A stretch of DNA of 64,000 nt from Arsenophonus endosymbiont of Aphis craccivora. Lineage in GTDB: Bacteria; Pseudomonadota; Gammaproteobacteria; Enterobacterales; Enterobacteriaceae. Below the pieces are notes generated by a model that searched no databases, was not told the DNA's origin, and was given only the letters and a program-made list of their open reading frames with translations. Both the position numbers and the translations under genes were made by a program. The stretch lies in NCBI RefSeq assembly GCF_013460135.1, contig NZ_CP038155.1:1364001-1428000 (forward strand). Direction: 5' to 3'. This document shows positions 31,895-42,933 of the stretch, piece by piece. Within the stretch, counting starts at the first letter, position 1, and each line of letters starts with the position of its first letter.

Positions 31895-33747
31895 TCAGGC
31901 GAGCAGAGCGTTATTAAGACCATGTTGTATACGGTAATCGGTATATTGTTGTAAATGCATTATCATTAATGAACGCGGGAACCATGGATGATGCATGAAA
32001 TGCTGTCGTTCCTGATCCCAGAATTGTTCATCAAGACGTGGGCGTAGTTCGTTGAAAACACGTTCTAGTTCTTCACCGAGAATGTTCCACATCAGATTAT
32101 CTGTAATGTGATAAAGATCGGTCAAAAACCAATCAGTTCGTGTAAGTGACTAACAAAGCAAGCATCCACGACGAATGTTCTCACGGGCTCAATGTCGTCT
32201 TCAAATACAGTGGATAAAATACCTGGCCATGAATAAGGTTTAAGTTCATAACCTTGTTTACGAAGAGCGGGAGCCCAAGTGCTGCCATCACCAAAGTCAC
32301 GAATAAGCATTGCCTGCGCCATACCCTTTTCATCAAACAAAATCTGAGTATTTTGTTGATGAGCCTCGAGAGCTACTCCATAAATCAGATACATTGCCAG
32401 GACAGGTTTAAGCACAATGTACGCATAATTACGGAACCAGTTACTCGGATCCTGACCCGATAATTCAATAAATTCACTGACTACGGGTAGTGGTTTGTGA
32501 GGTAATTCGGTAAATAACGCCGTGACTGTTACTGCCAGCGTATTAGACTCTATTTGCCAAGGTGACGTGTTGAGGAATACGACTGAAAGGAATTCACCTT
32601 CCGCATCATGTTTCAGTTCCGGATGAAGGAAATGCCATGCAGTCTCTTCATGGAAGCAATCAAGCATACCATCAAAGCCATTTTCCGCTTTTAAGATCGC
32701 ATCAATGATTGTACTGATGCGTGGACCCATATGAATCGATTTAGCTTGCACACTGCGCATTTCACTTGTCATCCAGATTGCGACTGGTAATTTGATAAAA
32801 GGCAATTTAGATGAGGTTGGTAGCATAGTCCTGAATGACATGGAAGGTGCTGTTTCAAGCATAGGGCCATCGGTCAGGAGTATTCCATCTTTAATTTCTT
32901 TCGCAAAATGTTTACGGATCCAGTGTTTGAGATGCCATTGATGGATAGGAAGGGGAAGCCACATGCCAGGTTCGAGTCCTTCATTTTTCAACCACTCACA
33001 CCATATCGGCCAAGTATCAGGAAAAACCTCTGAAAGACATTGATGAATATCTTTAACATGAGGCATTTTTTCGTAATATGTCATGTCTGCTCGTAAAGCC
33101 CCTATACGAAGGGTAACTCGAGCAACAAATTCGGCAGATAAATCTTCAATATCCTGCTCATTCAATCCTGGACGAGATTTCCAGGTTGGATAGTAGGGAT
33201 GTCTTTCCAGTGCCCCCCATTGATCGAGGAGAGTCGCTCCATCACGTATATCATGGTGTGCCATTACCCATTTGGTAAAAAATCTTTCATCATCCTTTGC
33301 CATTTTTTTGGCAATAGTTGCCTGCCAATTCTTCCTGTGTTTTCTAGCCATTCTGTCATTGTGGATGCTATTTGCGACATCATCATTGAATTGGTTTATC
33401 CCTTCCATGGTTGGCCTGAAATCAAGATCATTTAGAATAATATCAATCAAATGTTCATGTGTTTGAATCTGTACTTTATGGCCATTGGAACTTTCAAGGA
33501 ATATATCCCCTCTATTAATAATTGTATTGGCTGGATAAATTGTTGTTTTTTCAAAATGAAGTTTGCTAATGCCATCAGAAAGAGTGTATGAAACCTGATT
33601 ATTATAAATAATAATTTGTGTCACATCCAATAACTTTTCTGCAAAAAGGCATCGGACTATTCTGGTCAGTGCGTTGCGCATTGAATAATCAAATAAATTG
33701 GTATGATTATTCTTATTTGTGCTTAATTTCCCTGGCTGTTCCATCAT
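31895..33747 (-). pseudogene. IucA/IucC-family NIS siderophore synthetase, frameshifted near the C-terminus
   Basis: NIS synthetases adenylate a carboxylate such as citrate and join it to an amine or alcohol. Typical features are WGALERHPYYPTWKSRPGL, the LPLPIHQWHLKHWI segment, SMSFRTMLPTSS and FIKLPVAIWMTSEMRS, followed by a FhuF-like C-terminal part. The main frame (541 codons) ends at TGA inside a T-run near 32125, where one T appears to be missing. The remaining 76 codons (LTDLYHITDNLMWNILGEEL) continue in the next frame to 31895. The lesion removes only the last eighth of the protein, but that part belongs to the conserved fold. It is the first gene of the operon and the only NIS synthetase seen. 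Confidence 0.85.
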
Positions 33748-33856
33748 TTTCTCTTTCTAGGTTAGAGTGTTGAAACTATAAAAATCATACTAATCACGTT
33801 ACGAGTCTTGAAAAATTCAAGTCACTAAGTTAGCATCAAAATTAATTCATGTAAAT

Positions 33857-33875
33857 AATAATAAATATCATTATC
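33857..33875. promoter_or_regulatory. Probable Fur box in the divergent promoter region
   Basis: The 19-bp segment matches the Fur consensus (gataatgataatcattatc) at 15 of 19 positions by direct comparison. It lies between the NIS synthetase start (33747) and the divergent CitE-like gene (33953), well placed for iron control of both directions. The binding itself is inferred. Confidence 0.6.
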
Positions 33876-33952
33876 ATTCGTATTGTCTATTATCGTGACC
33901 AGTTTGCAAAATGGATAAAATTAATTTATTATCAACAAATTAGGTGGTTTTT

Positions 33953-34790
33953 ATGAAGGAAGATGTCACATATCTTTTTGTCCCTGCAAATAAAAAGGAG
34001 TCATTTTCTAAAGCTCTTGAATGCGGTGCCGACGCAATAATTATTGACCTAGAAGACTCTGTTCACCCTGCAGAAAAAACTCATGGGCGTGAGAATATTG
34101 TGAGTTGGTTTACTGCTGTGCATGGGGATTCGATTACAACGAAAATTTATATCAGGATTAACCATCCAGAATGTGTTGACTTTATTCAAGATGTAAAAAT
34201 GCTAAATTCATTAGGGGGGCTTCGATAACAGGTATTATGGTGCCCAAAATGGAATCTGGCGATACGATAGATAGAATAAAAAATAATTTAACAGATAAAC
34301 TGACAGAACTCCCATTTATTGGCATCATCGAAACAGACCGAGGAGTACACTGCTCTTACGCTATTGCTACAAATGGTATTACAAGAATAGCATTTGGCTC
34401 TCTGGATTATTCCCTGGATATAAATTGTCAGCAAACGTCGGATGCATTTCTTTACGCACGGAGCCAAATTGTTGTAGCCTCACGTGTTGCTAACCTTTCA
34501 GCTCCAATTGATTGTGTTACCCCTGATTTTTTTCATCCGATACTTTGTCTGTTGATGCACAACACGCTCAATCATTCGGTTTTGGTGCGAAATTATGTAT
34601 TCATCCAAAACAAGTTTCTATTGTAGCTAAAGTGTTCTCGCCAAGTGAGGAGCAAAAATAATGGGCCAATAAGGTTATTGAGCAATCGAAAGATAATTAC
34701 GCTTTTTAGGTAGAAGGAGTTATGGTCGATTTACCATTGATAAAGCAGGCTTCACGTCTACTGGGAAAAAGTGACAGAAAATTTAAATAA
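33953..34790 (+). pseudogene. CitE-like (HpcH/HpaI aldolase superfamily) protein, broken
   Basis: The N-terminal segment TYLFVPANKKESFSKALECG and IIIDLEDSVHPAEKT are typical of citrate-lyase-beta/CitE-like enzymes. A shift near 34226 separates it from MVPKMESGDTIDRIKNNL and GITRIAFGSLDYSLDI. A further shift near 34560 precedes FGFGAKLCIHPKQVSIVAKV, and in-frame stops follow in the tail to 34790. The ATG at 33953 follows an AGGTGG site. In staphyloferrin B and achromobactin loci an aldolase-family enzyme makes citrate or a related acid (SbnG, AcsB), so a similar supply role is inferred. Clearly non-functional. Confidence 0.75.
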
Positions 34791-34984
34791 AAATAATTAC
34801 TGAAAAGATAGAATAGACAAGGATCACTCACATATCGTCAATATTGTACGTCAAGTATGCGAGATGTTTGACATGATTGTTTTTTACTAAGCCATCAATA
34901 AATAGCACGGCGTAACAATGCGCTAACTTTAGATTCCAGTCTGACTGTTTCAACCATTAACCAGTCAGTGGGGGAATTTTTGAG

Positions 34985-35563
34985 CTAGGAATTAAGGGTA
35001 TTGCGATGGATAATGGTGTCGATTATTCATTAGCACTATTTTAGATCCGGCAGAATCACTTTACCCAATTAGATAACAATGCTCCGCGACGTCCGGATGG
35101 CGCTAGTGTTTATTATGCTATTGATGGTATTAAAACCCGAGGTTTTAAAGTTGAATTCAGCGGTCAGATCACCGATGATTGGAAAATTTATGCCGGTTAT
35201 ACCCAGTTCCGAGGTGTAGATTCGGATGGTAAACGTATCAATAGAGAAAGGCCAAATAGATTATTTAAACTGTTTTCAACTTATACTTTGCCAGGAGTGA
35301 TGAACAATCTAACGATTGGTGGTGGCGTTAACTGGCAAGATCAGAGCTCGATGGGCCGCGTAAGAAACCGGTTAAAGCTGAACAGGCAAGCTTTGCTGTT
35401 GTTAACTTGAAGGGGCGTTATCAATTTAACACCAGCGCTTTCGCTAACAGTTAATTTGAATAATATGTTTGATAAAACTTCTTACACGCAATTAGATGAT
35501 TACAAACAATATTACTATGGTGCCCCTAGTAATATTGAAGCAACACTCAATTATCAGTTTTAA
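34985..35563 (+). pseudogene. C-terminal remnant of a second TonB-dependent receptor
   Basis: The translated pieces read like the last barrel strands of a hydroxamate-type receptor (FhuE/FpvA group). Examples are ELGIKGIAMDNGVDYSLALF, HFTQLDNNAPRRPDG, WKIYAGYTQFRG, NRLFKLFSTYTLPG, NNMFDKTSYTQLDD and the ending NYQF. The frame is interrupted by stops and shifts, for example near 35043, 35340 and 35450. The N-terminal plug is absent, and the stretch 34791-34984 before it shows nothing recognisable. It sits just upstream of a matching ABC importer, so it was probably that importer's receptor. Confidence 0.78.
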
Positions 35564-35592
35564 TTAAATCATAGATTTAAAGGTTATTAATA

Positions 35593-36596
35593 ATGGTACT
35601 GCTGCGACAACGATTAATATTTTATAAAATGGGGTTCACAGTACCATTGGTATTAATGATAATTTTATTAACAGCTTGTGATAGACAGACAGTAGTAAGC
35701 AATTTAGCGTCAGAGACTATCGGTTATCCTAAAACTATCATTAACGCACTTGGCAAAGCGGAAATTGACCAATCACCGCGACGGATTGTAGCATGGGGAA
35801 GCGGTAGTGAGGATATCTTATTAGCCCTTGGGATCGTGCCTATTGCGATTGAGTCACATTATTGGGGTGGTGATATACAAGGATATTTACCCTGGTTTAA
35901 GGAAGAAATTGAACGGCGTGGCGCCAGGTTACCGGTTATCATTGAAATGTATCCAGAATTGGATATAGAAAAATTATTAAATTAAAACCTGATTTAATTC
36001 TGGCAACCCAATCAGGTATCACCCAAGCGGATTTTAATGCGTTATCTTATTTTGCTCCGGTAGTGGGATATCCAGATAAACCCTGGCAGACAACACAGCA
36101 ACAACAAATTAAATTAATTGCTAATGCATTAGATAAACAACCGCAGGGAAAAAAATTGAGCGCTGAACTTGATGCGATGTTAGTCGCAGCCGGTCATCGC
36201 ATACCTAATATACAAAACTATCAATTTGCTTATATTAAGGCTGGGACGACAGCTAATAGTTTATCCATTTATATAAAAAATGATCCACGGGTAGATACAT
36301 TGGTTCATATTGGTTTGTCATTATTGCCATTGGCAAAAACCGTCACGGCTACTTTTGGTAGTTTTGCTGTCAACATTGGTTTGGAAAATGCTGATTTACT
36401 GAATGATGCTGATATTTTGTTGACCTGGTATAAGAGCGAAAAAGAGCGACAACAAACCGAATCTCAGCCGCTATTTCAATCGATACTGGCAGTTCGTCAG
36501 GGCGTTTATATTCCATTAACGGATCAAGCGCTAGTCATGTCTATGTCGTATGGCTCGCTACTCAGTTTACGTTGGGGATTACCAAAATTTATGTAA
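35593..36596 (+). pseudogene. FecB-type siderophore-binding lipoprotein, frameshifted
   Basis: The N-terminal part has a signal sequence with a lipobox (MIILLTAC, the Cys at about residue 29) and PRRIVAWGSGSEDILLALGI, typical of periplasmic Fe-siderophore-binding proteins. It ends at 35985 in an A/T-run. The rest continues in another frame (KPDLILATQSGITQADFNAL, then NIGLENADLLNDADILLTWY) to 36596. A single base change in the run after IEKLL explains the break. It precedes two permease genes and an ATPase in one cluster. Without correction the two lobes cannot be joined. Confidence 0.82.
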
Positions 36597-36621
36597 TTAC
36601 TGCAGCAGGAGTTAGTCAAGC

Positions 36622-37632
36622 ATGATAAATCCTAAGCGGCGTATTTCCCGGGTGTTGGGATTAATATTAATGTTGCTATTGACCTGCCTTTGTATTCTGG
36701 CTAGTTTAAGTTTTGGTTCAAAACCCGTACCGTTATCAGCAGTTTGGCAACATTATTGGTTTAATAGTCAAGTTAATTATTATGATTTAATCATTGAGGC
36801 ACGAGAGTCCCGTACCTTTATTGGATTAATGGCGGGGGCAGCGTTAGCGTTAGCAGGCGCAGTGACGCAAGGATTGCTGCGTAATCCGCTTGGCGATCCT
36901 GGTTTATTAGGCATCAATGCCGGTGCAGCAGCGGCGGTGGTTTTTTGCTCTTTAGTGCCAGTACTAACTAATGTCTCTCATTTTTGGGCAGCTTTTGTTG
37001 GCGCTAGTTTATCCACTTTACTGTTTTATTTTATGAGTGGTAGTCGCCTTAATACTAACCCGGTAAGGCTAATTTTAACCGGCGTCGCTATCAATGCTTG
37101 TTTATTGGCGGTAGTGCAAGGCATTGTTCTAATCAACCCACAAGCGATGGATAGTTATCGTTTTTGGATCATGGGCGCTTTAAATGCAGTATCGTTAACA
37201 GAGGCTGGTTGGTTAATCCCTTATTTATTAGTGGCTATTATCTTAACATTTTCACTGAGTGCCGCATTAAATATTATAGTCTTTGGTGACGGCATTGTGC
37301 ATTCTCTGGGGGGTAATGTCGCGCGTACCCGTCTATTGTCGCTATTAAGTGTTAGCATGCTGGCGGCTGTTGCAACCGCAATGGCTGGTCCGATTGCTTT
37401 TATAGGTTTAGTGGCGCCACATTTAATGCGAGCCTGGATAGGTAGTGATTTTCGTTGGTTATTGCCTGATAGCATGTTAGCCGGCTCATGTTTGTTATTA
37501 ATATCTGATGTGATAGCACGACTAGTCATTGCGCCAGAAGAAGTAATGGTTGGTACTATTACCGCGGTAGTTGGTGCGCCTTTGCTTTATTGGGTAGCCA
37601 AAAAACCAACTGATAGCAGGATGGCAGAATAA
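36622..37632 (+). CDS. FecCD-family ferri-siderophore permease, first subunit
   Basis: This 336-residue integral membrane protein has many hydrophobic segments. It carries the family motifs GAALALAGAVTQGLLRNPLG, DPGLLGINAGAAAAVVF and GPIAFIGLVAPHLMRAWIG, the last being the cytoplasmic loop that contacts the ATPase. It resembles the FepD/FhuB type. The frame is intact, unlike those on either side. It lies 25 bp after the binding-protein gene and 3 bp before the second permease, so one operon is likely. Substrate: a ferric siderophore, identity unknown. Confidence 0.88.
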   Translation: MINPKRRISRVLGLILMLLLTCLCILASLSFGSKPVPLSAVWQHYWFNSQVNYYDLIIEARESRTFIGLMAGAALALAGAVTQGLLRNPLGDPGLLGINAGAAAAVVFCSLVPVLTNVSHFWAAFVGASLSTLLFYFMSGSRLNTNPVRLILTGVAINACLLAVVQGIVLINPQAMDSYRFWIMGALNAVSLTEAGWLIPYLLVAIILTFSLSAALNIIVFGDGIVHSLGGNVARTRLLSLLSVSMLAAVATAMAGPIAFIGLVAPHLMRAWIGSDFRWLLPDSMLAGSCLLLISDVIARLVIAPEEVMVGTITAVVGAPLLYWVAKKPTDSRMAE

Positions 37633-37635
37633 AGT

Positions 37636-38682
37636 ATGATGCAGATCGAATTGTCAGCTAATCAAACGGGCACTAAAACATTTGGCATAGGAAATATACG
37701 ATTTATTGCTCCTTCATGGCAGACGTCCAGTAGAATATTATTCTTATTTCTTTTGTTAGTTTTATTTTTATATCTAATTTTAGCGTTTGGACGGGAAGGG
37801 ATAGATAACCCTTGGTTAGAGATGAACACCCGTTATCAGCAATTTATTCTATTACAGATCCGTTTACCTAGAGCATTAGTTGCCATCGGTGCGGGTATGA
37901 CGCTGGCGCTTTCAGGCGCACTTTTTCAGATCACTACGCGTAATGCATTAGGCAGTCCAGATATTATTGGTATTAATGCCGGAGCAGCGGTTGGCATTAT
38001 GGTGGCGTTATTATTCTAGCCTGGTGTTTTACCTATTCCTGTTGGAGCGTTAATAGGGGCTGTTGTTGCGGTATTATTGGTTTATGTTGCTAATGGCGCC
38101 GTAAATGGCGCAATACAGACGGCTAAAATTGTGCTCTCAGGTATTGCTGTAGCTGCTTTATGTATGGCGTTGGTTGATTTTGCTATTTCGAATACGCCTA
38201 TTGAGCAGGCGCAACACATTCGGTCACTGTTAAGTGGCAGTTTGGCTAATCGTGGTTGGCAGGATGTTGTGCTGATCAGTAGTATGTTGGTTTTTATGTC
38301 AATTCTGTTTTGGTTGGGTAAGCAGTTGAAATATATCAGTTTAGGTAATGATATCGCTATTACACTTGGTGCTCCTGTTCGGTTGGTGCAAATTATCAGC
38401 ATATTATTAGCGATTATTTTTGCCACCCTATCAGTATTGGTTGTTGGGCCGGTTGCTTTTGTTGCGCTAGCTGCACCGCAAATTGCCCGGCGACTCATTT
38501 TGCATAAAGTTGTAGCACTATTTTGTTCTATGCTAGTTGGCGCTTTATTAATGTTGAGTGCTGATTTTATTACTCTAATATTGCCCACGCCTGGGCGTTT
38601 AACGGTAGGTTTAGTCACGGCAGTCATTGGTGGGATTTATTTAATGTACTTATTGTATATGGAATTTAGGAGAATAGGCTAA
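37636..38682 (+). pseudogene. FecCD-family permease, second subunit, with one in-frame stop
   Basis: The protein resembles the FepG type, with ALSGALFQITTRNALGSPDI and GPVAFVALAAPQIARRLIL. A TAG at 38017-38019 replaces what is probably a tryptophan (context VALLF-stop-PGVLPIP). The frame continues unchanged to 38682, where its stop overlaps the ATPase start. One nonsense change would remove two thirds of the protein. With the binding protein also broken, the importer is probably dead unless complemented from elsewhere. Confidence 0.85.
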
Positions 38683-39443
38683 TGGTATCATCTACTCATT
38701 CTCCCTTTGTTGCTTCAAGGCTGACAGCCCATGATGTCTCTGTTGGATATGGTAAAAAAAGCATTATTAAAGATGTAAATATAGCTATTTATGATAACGA
38801 ATTTAGTGTCATTATCGGACATAACGGCTGTGGTAAATCAACCTTATTAAAAACCTTTAGTCGTATTATTCAGCCACAGTCTGGTGAAATTCGTTTAGAT
38901 GGTAATGATGTTTTCCATGCTAAACCTAAATGGGTTGCTCGGCAGCTATCATTATTAGCACAAGGCGATGTTATCACTGAACCATTGACTATCTATGAAC
39001 TTGTTTCACGCGGACGTTATCCTTATCAATCTTTTTTATTAAAGTGGTCAGCAGAAGATGAACGGGCGGTACATGATGCACTAAAGGCGGTAGATCTTTG
39101 GCCTATGGCGCAAAAATTAGTCAGTGAATTATCAGGCGGTCAGCGTCAGCGAGTCTGGTTTGCGATGACACTTGCTCAACAAACGCCCATCATTTTATTA
39201 GATGAACCAACAACCTATTTAGATATAGCCCATCAAATTGAAATGCTTGATCTTTGTCAACGTTTGCATCAGCAAGGGAAAACGTTAGTGTTGGTGCTGC
39301 ATGACATTAACCTAGCTTTACGTTATGCCTCGCGTCTAATTATGATGAAAGAGGGGCAAATCTATGCTGAAGGAAAACCTGAAAAAATTATTACTGAACA
39401 GAATATTAAAAATGTATTTGGTTTGCCATGCCGTATTATTTAA
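38682..39443 (+). CDS. Ferri-siderophore ABC transporter ATPase (FepC-like), slightly shortened C-terminus
   Basis: The ATPase contains the Walker A GHNGCGKST (about residue 47), the signature LSGGQRQR, Walker B IILLDEPTTYLD and the switch HDINLAL. All catalytic motifs are present in 253 codons. The frame stops with TAA after FGLPCRII, but the family sequence seems to continue in frame (DPESGKPLIIPK) to about 39497. A CAA to TAA change may therefore have cut about 17 terminal residues. The core could still work, although its partners are damaged. The start overlaps the second permease gene. Confidence 0.85.
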   Translation: MVSSTHSPFVASRLTAHDVSVGYGKKSIIKDVNIAIYDNEFSVIIGHNGCGKSTLLKTFSRIIQPQSGEIRLDGNDVFHAKPKWVARQLSLLAQGDVITEPLTIYELVSRGRYPYQSFLLKWSAEDERAVHDALKAVDLWPMAQKLVSELSGGQRQRVWFAMTLAQQTPIILLDEPTTYLDIAHQIEMLDLCQRLHQQGKTLVLVLHDINLALRYASRLIMMKEGQIYAEGKPEKIITEQNIKNVFGLPCRII

Positions 39444-39526
39444 GATCCTGAATCGGGTAAACCATTAATTATTCCAAAATATAAAATAAATAAATAATCG
39501 AGAGAATATTTTTTATATTTTTAGGA

Positions 39527-40605
39527 GGCTTTGTTGAATAAATCAGAATTAGCCGCCAGGATGGCTCCCTCTGCTACAGCTGTTATCCGATCCTGTGCTA
39601 CAGCTGTTATCCGATCCTGACGCTGTGTGGCATACCCAACAACGTCATACGGTTCAGCGCTTTGACCATCGCCATTGCTTCACCTACCTGAGCCTCATAG
39701 TCACGCAGGCTCAGATGGCCACCCAGCAAAGTTTTTATGCGGAACATCGCTGTTTCTGCCACTGAACGCCGGTGATAACCCACTTTCTTTTTCCACATAT
39801 CATTACTCCTGCTCAGACGCTGATTCGCCACCGCATGGTTACGTTCATGGTACTTGTCCGGCCAGTATTTCGCTCCGCTTCGCGGCGGGATAAGGGGCCT
39901 GATTTTCTTTCTTAGCAACGCATCGTGGCAGTAACAGGCGTCATAAGCACCGTCTGCTGACACTTCCCTGATTTTCCGGTGGGTTTGGTTAATCAGGCCC
40001 GGCAGTGCCTGCGCATCTGTCGTTCCGCTGAGCGATAAGTCGGCACAGATAATCTCATGAGTCACACTGTCTGCTGCCAGATGAAGCTTGCGCCACACTC
40101 TTCGTCTGTCAGCCCCATGCTGCCTGACTTTCCATTCACCTTCGCCAAAGACCTTCAGACCGGTACTGTCGATGACCAGATGCGAGATTTCACCACGCGT
40201 TGGCGTTTTTATGCTGATGTTGACGCTCTTTGCTCGTCTGCTGACCAGCGAGTAGTCCGGACAGCACAGCGGCAAAGACATGAGTTTAAAAATCGAATCA
40301 ACGAAGCCCTGTAATGCCCGGAGCGACAGGTTAAACACACGCTTCATCATCAGGACAGTGGTAACAGCCATATCGCTGTAGTAAAGCGGCCGGCCACGAC
40401 CTTCAGGCGAAGAACTGTCAGTCCATCCAGCGATGGCCGACTCATCAAGCCAGACCGTCAGGGAACCGCGTTGTCTGAGTGCCTTGTTGTACGCGGGCCA
40501 GTTGGTAATTTTAAACTTTTGCTTTGCCATGGGGACCTGATGTTGAAACGAATTTAGCGATCAGCTCCGCCAATCACCTAAAAGTTCGATTTATTCAACA
40601 AAGCC
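39527..40605 (-). mobile_element. IS903-type insertion sequence, copy 2, with 24-bp internal duplication
   Basis: The element has the same terminal repeats as copy 1 but is 1079 bp long. The extra 24 bp is a tandem duplication near its left end (about 39571-39618, unit beginning tgctacagctgtt), outside the transposase. Flanking 9-mers differ (tttttagga, attattgct), so no target duplication remains. It separates the iron importer from the O-antigen genes. Confidence 0.95.
39607..40530 (-). CDS. IS903-type DDE transposase, copy 2, intact
   Basis: This is a complete 307-residue transposase with the DDE residues in [25 protein letters not shown] and [13 protein letters not shown]. It appears functional and could act in trans on the defective copies. 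It differs from copy 5 by one residue near the C-terminus (GGHLSLRDY rather than GGHLRLRDY). Confidence 0.93.
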   Translation of the reverse strand: MAKQKFKITNWPAYNKALRQRGSLTVWLDESAIAGWTDSSSPEGRGRPLYYSDMAVTTVLMMKRVFNLSLRALQGFVDSIFKLMSLPLCCPDYSLVSRRAKSVNISIKTPTRGEISHLVIDSTGLKVFGEGEWKVRQHGADRRRVWRKLHLAADSVTHEIICADLSLSGTTDAQALPGLINQTHRKIREVSADGAYDACYCHDALLRKKIRPLIPPRSGAKYWPDKYHERNHAVANQRLSRSNDMWKKKVGYHRRSVAETAMFRIKTLLGGHLSLRDYEAQVGEAMAMVKALNRMTLLGMPHSVRIG

Positions 40606-40686
40606 ATTATTGCTATTATTGCTATTATTGCTATTATTGCTATTATTGCTATTATTGCTATTATTGCTATTATTGCTATTATTGCT
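40606..40686 (+). repeat. Nine tandem copies of a 9-bp unit (attattgct) at an IS edge
   Basis: Nine perfect copies run from the base next to the IS end into the coding frame [11 protein letters not shown]. The unit is in frame and encodes Ile-Ile-Ala, so it expands the first beta strand of the Rossmann fold of the nucleotide-sugar dehydrogenase, where only one such unit would be expected. The native start codon is missing. Confidence 0.95.
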
Positions 40687-41939
40687 ATTGTAGGCCTTGG
40701 TTATGTTGGTTTACCTTTAATGCTTAGATACAATGAAATTGGTTATAAAGTAATCGGGGTCGATATTGATAATACTAAAGTAACTCAACTAAATAACAGT
40801 GAAAGTTATATCGAACATATTTCTTCAGAAAGAATTCATTCTGCTATACAACATAACTTTAAAGCTACAACGGATTTTTCTTATATTACTGAATGTGACG
40901 TTATTATTCTTTGTGTCCCTACCCCATTAAATAAATATCGAGAACCTGACATTAGCTTTATTGTTAATACAATGGAGAAAATTCAACCTTTCTTACGTAA
41001 AGGACAGTGATTATCTTTGGAAAGCACAACTTATCCAGGTACAACTGAAGAAGAATTATTACCAAGAATTGAAGAAAAAGGTTTTAAAGTTGTAAAAGAT
41101 ATATTTCTTTTCTATTCTCCTGAACGTGAAGATCCGGGTAATCCTAATTTTGAAACCAGAACGATCCCTAAAGTAATTGGTGGATGTACTGAAGCATGTC
41201 TGAAAATTGGTCAATCAATTTAAGGTCAAGCAATAGATAAGGTAGTACCAGTGAGCTCAATGAAAGCTGCTGAGATGACGAAGTTATTGGAAAATATTCA
41301 TCGTGCCGTTAATATTGGTTTGGTTAATGAAATGAAAATCGTGGCAGATAAAATGGATATTGATATTTTAAAGTTATCCAAGCTGCAGCACCAAAACCAT
41401 TTGGATTTACACCCTATTATCCAGGGCCTGGATTAGGTGGACATTGCATTCCTATCGATCCATTCTATTTAACCTGGAAAGCACGATAATATGGTGTTAA
41501 TACTCGATTCATAGAATTATCAGGTGAAATTAACCGAGCTATGCCTGAATATGTGTTGAATAAATTGATTGATGGCCTAAATAAACAAGGTAAGGCATTA
41601 AAAGGTAGTAGAATATTATTATTAGGTATTGCTTATAAGAAAAATGTTGATGACATGAGAGAGTCCCCAGCAGTGGAATTAATGGAGATTATTCAACAAA
41701 AAGGTGCTATCGTTTCTTATAGCGATCCTCATGTGCCAAAATTTCCTCATATGCGCGAGCATCATTTCGATTTAACCAGTGAAGACCTTACAGCAGAAAG
41801 TATCGATTCATTTGATGCTCTTGTCTTAACAACTGATCATGATAAATTTGACTATCCACTTATTAAAATTCATGAAAAGTTACTCATTGATACTCGTGGG
41901 ATTTATCGAGAACCCGCAAAAAATATAGTTAAAACGTAA
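40606..41939 (+). pseudogene. wbpA: UDP-N-acetylglucosamine 6-dehydrogenase (WbpA-like), truncated and broken
   Basis: The enzyme would oxidise UDP-GlcNAc to the uronic acid using NAD. The Rossmann motif [49 protein letters not shown] and the catalytic cysteine motif [14 protein letters not shown] are all recognisable. The 5' end is cut at the IS edge and replaced by a repeat. Stops at 41008 and 41221, a shift near 41375 and a TAA near 41487 break the rest, and the C-terminus ([16 protein letters not shown]) ends at 41939. It is the first gene of a wbpA-B-D-E-like set. Confidence 0.85.
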
Positions 41940-41959
41940 TATCACTATATTAATTTTAA

Positions 41960-42928
<969 letters not shown>

Positions 42929-42933
42929 TCATT

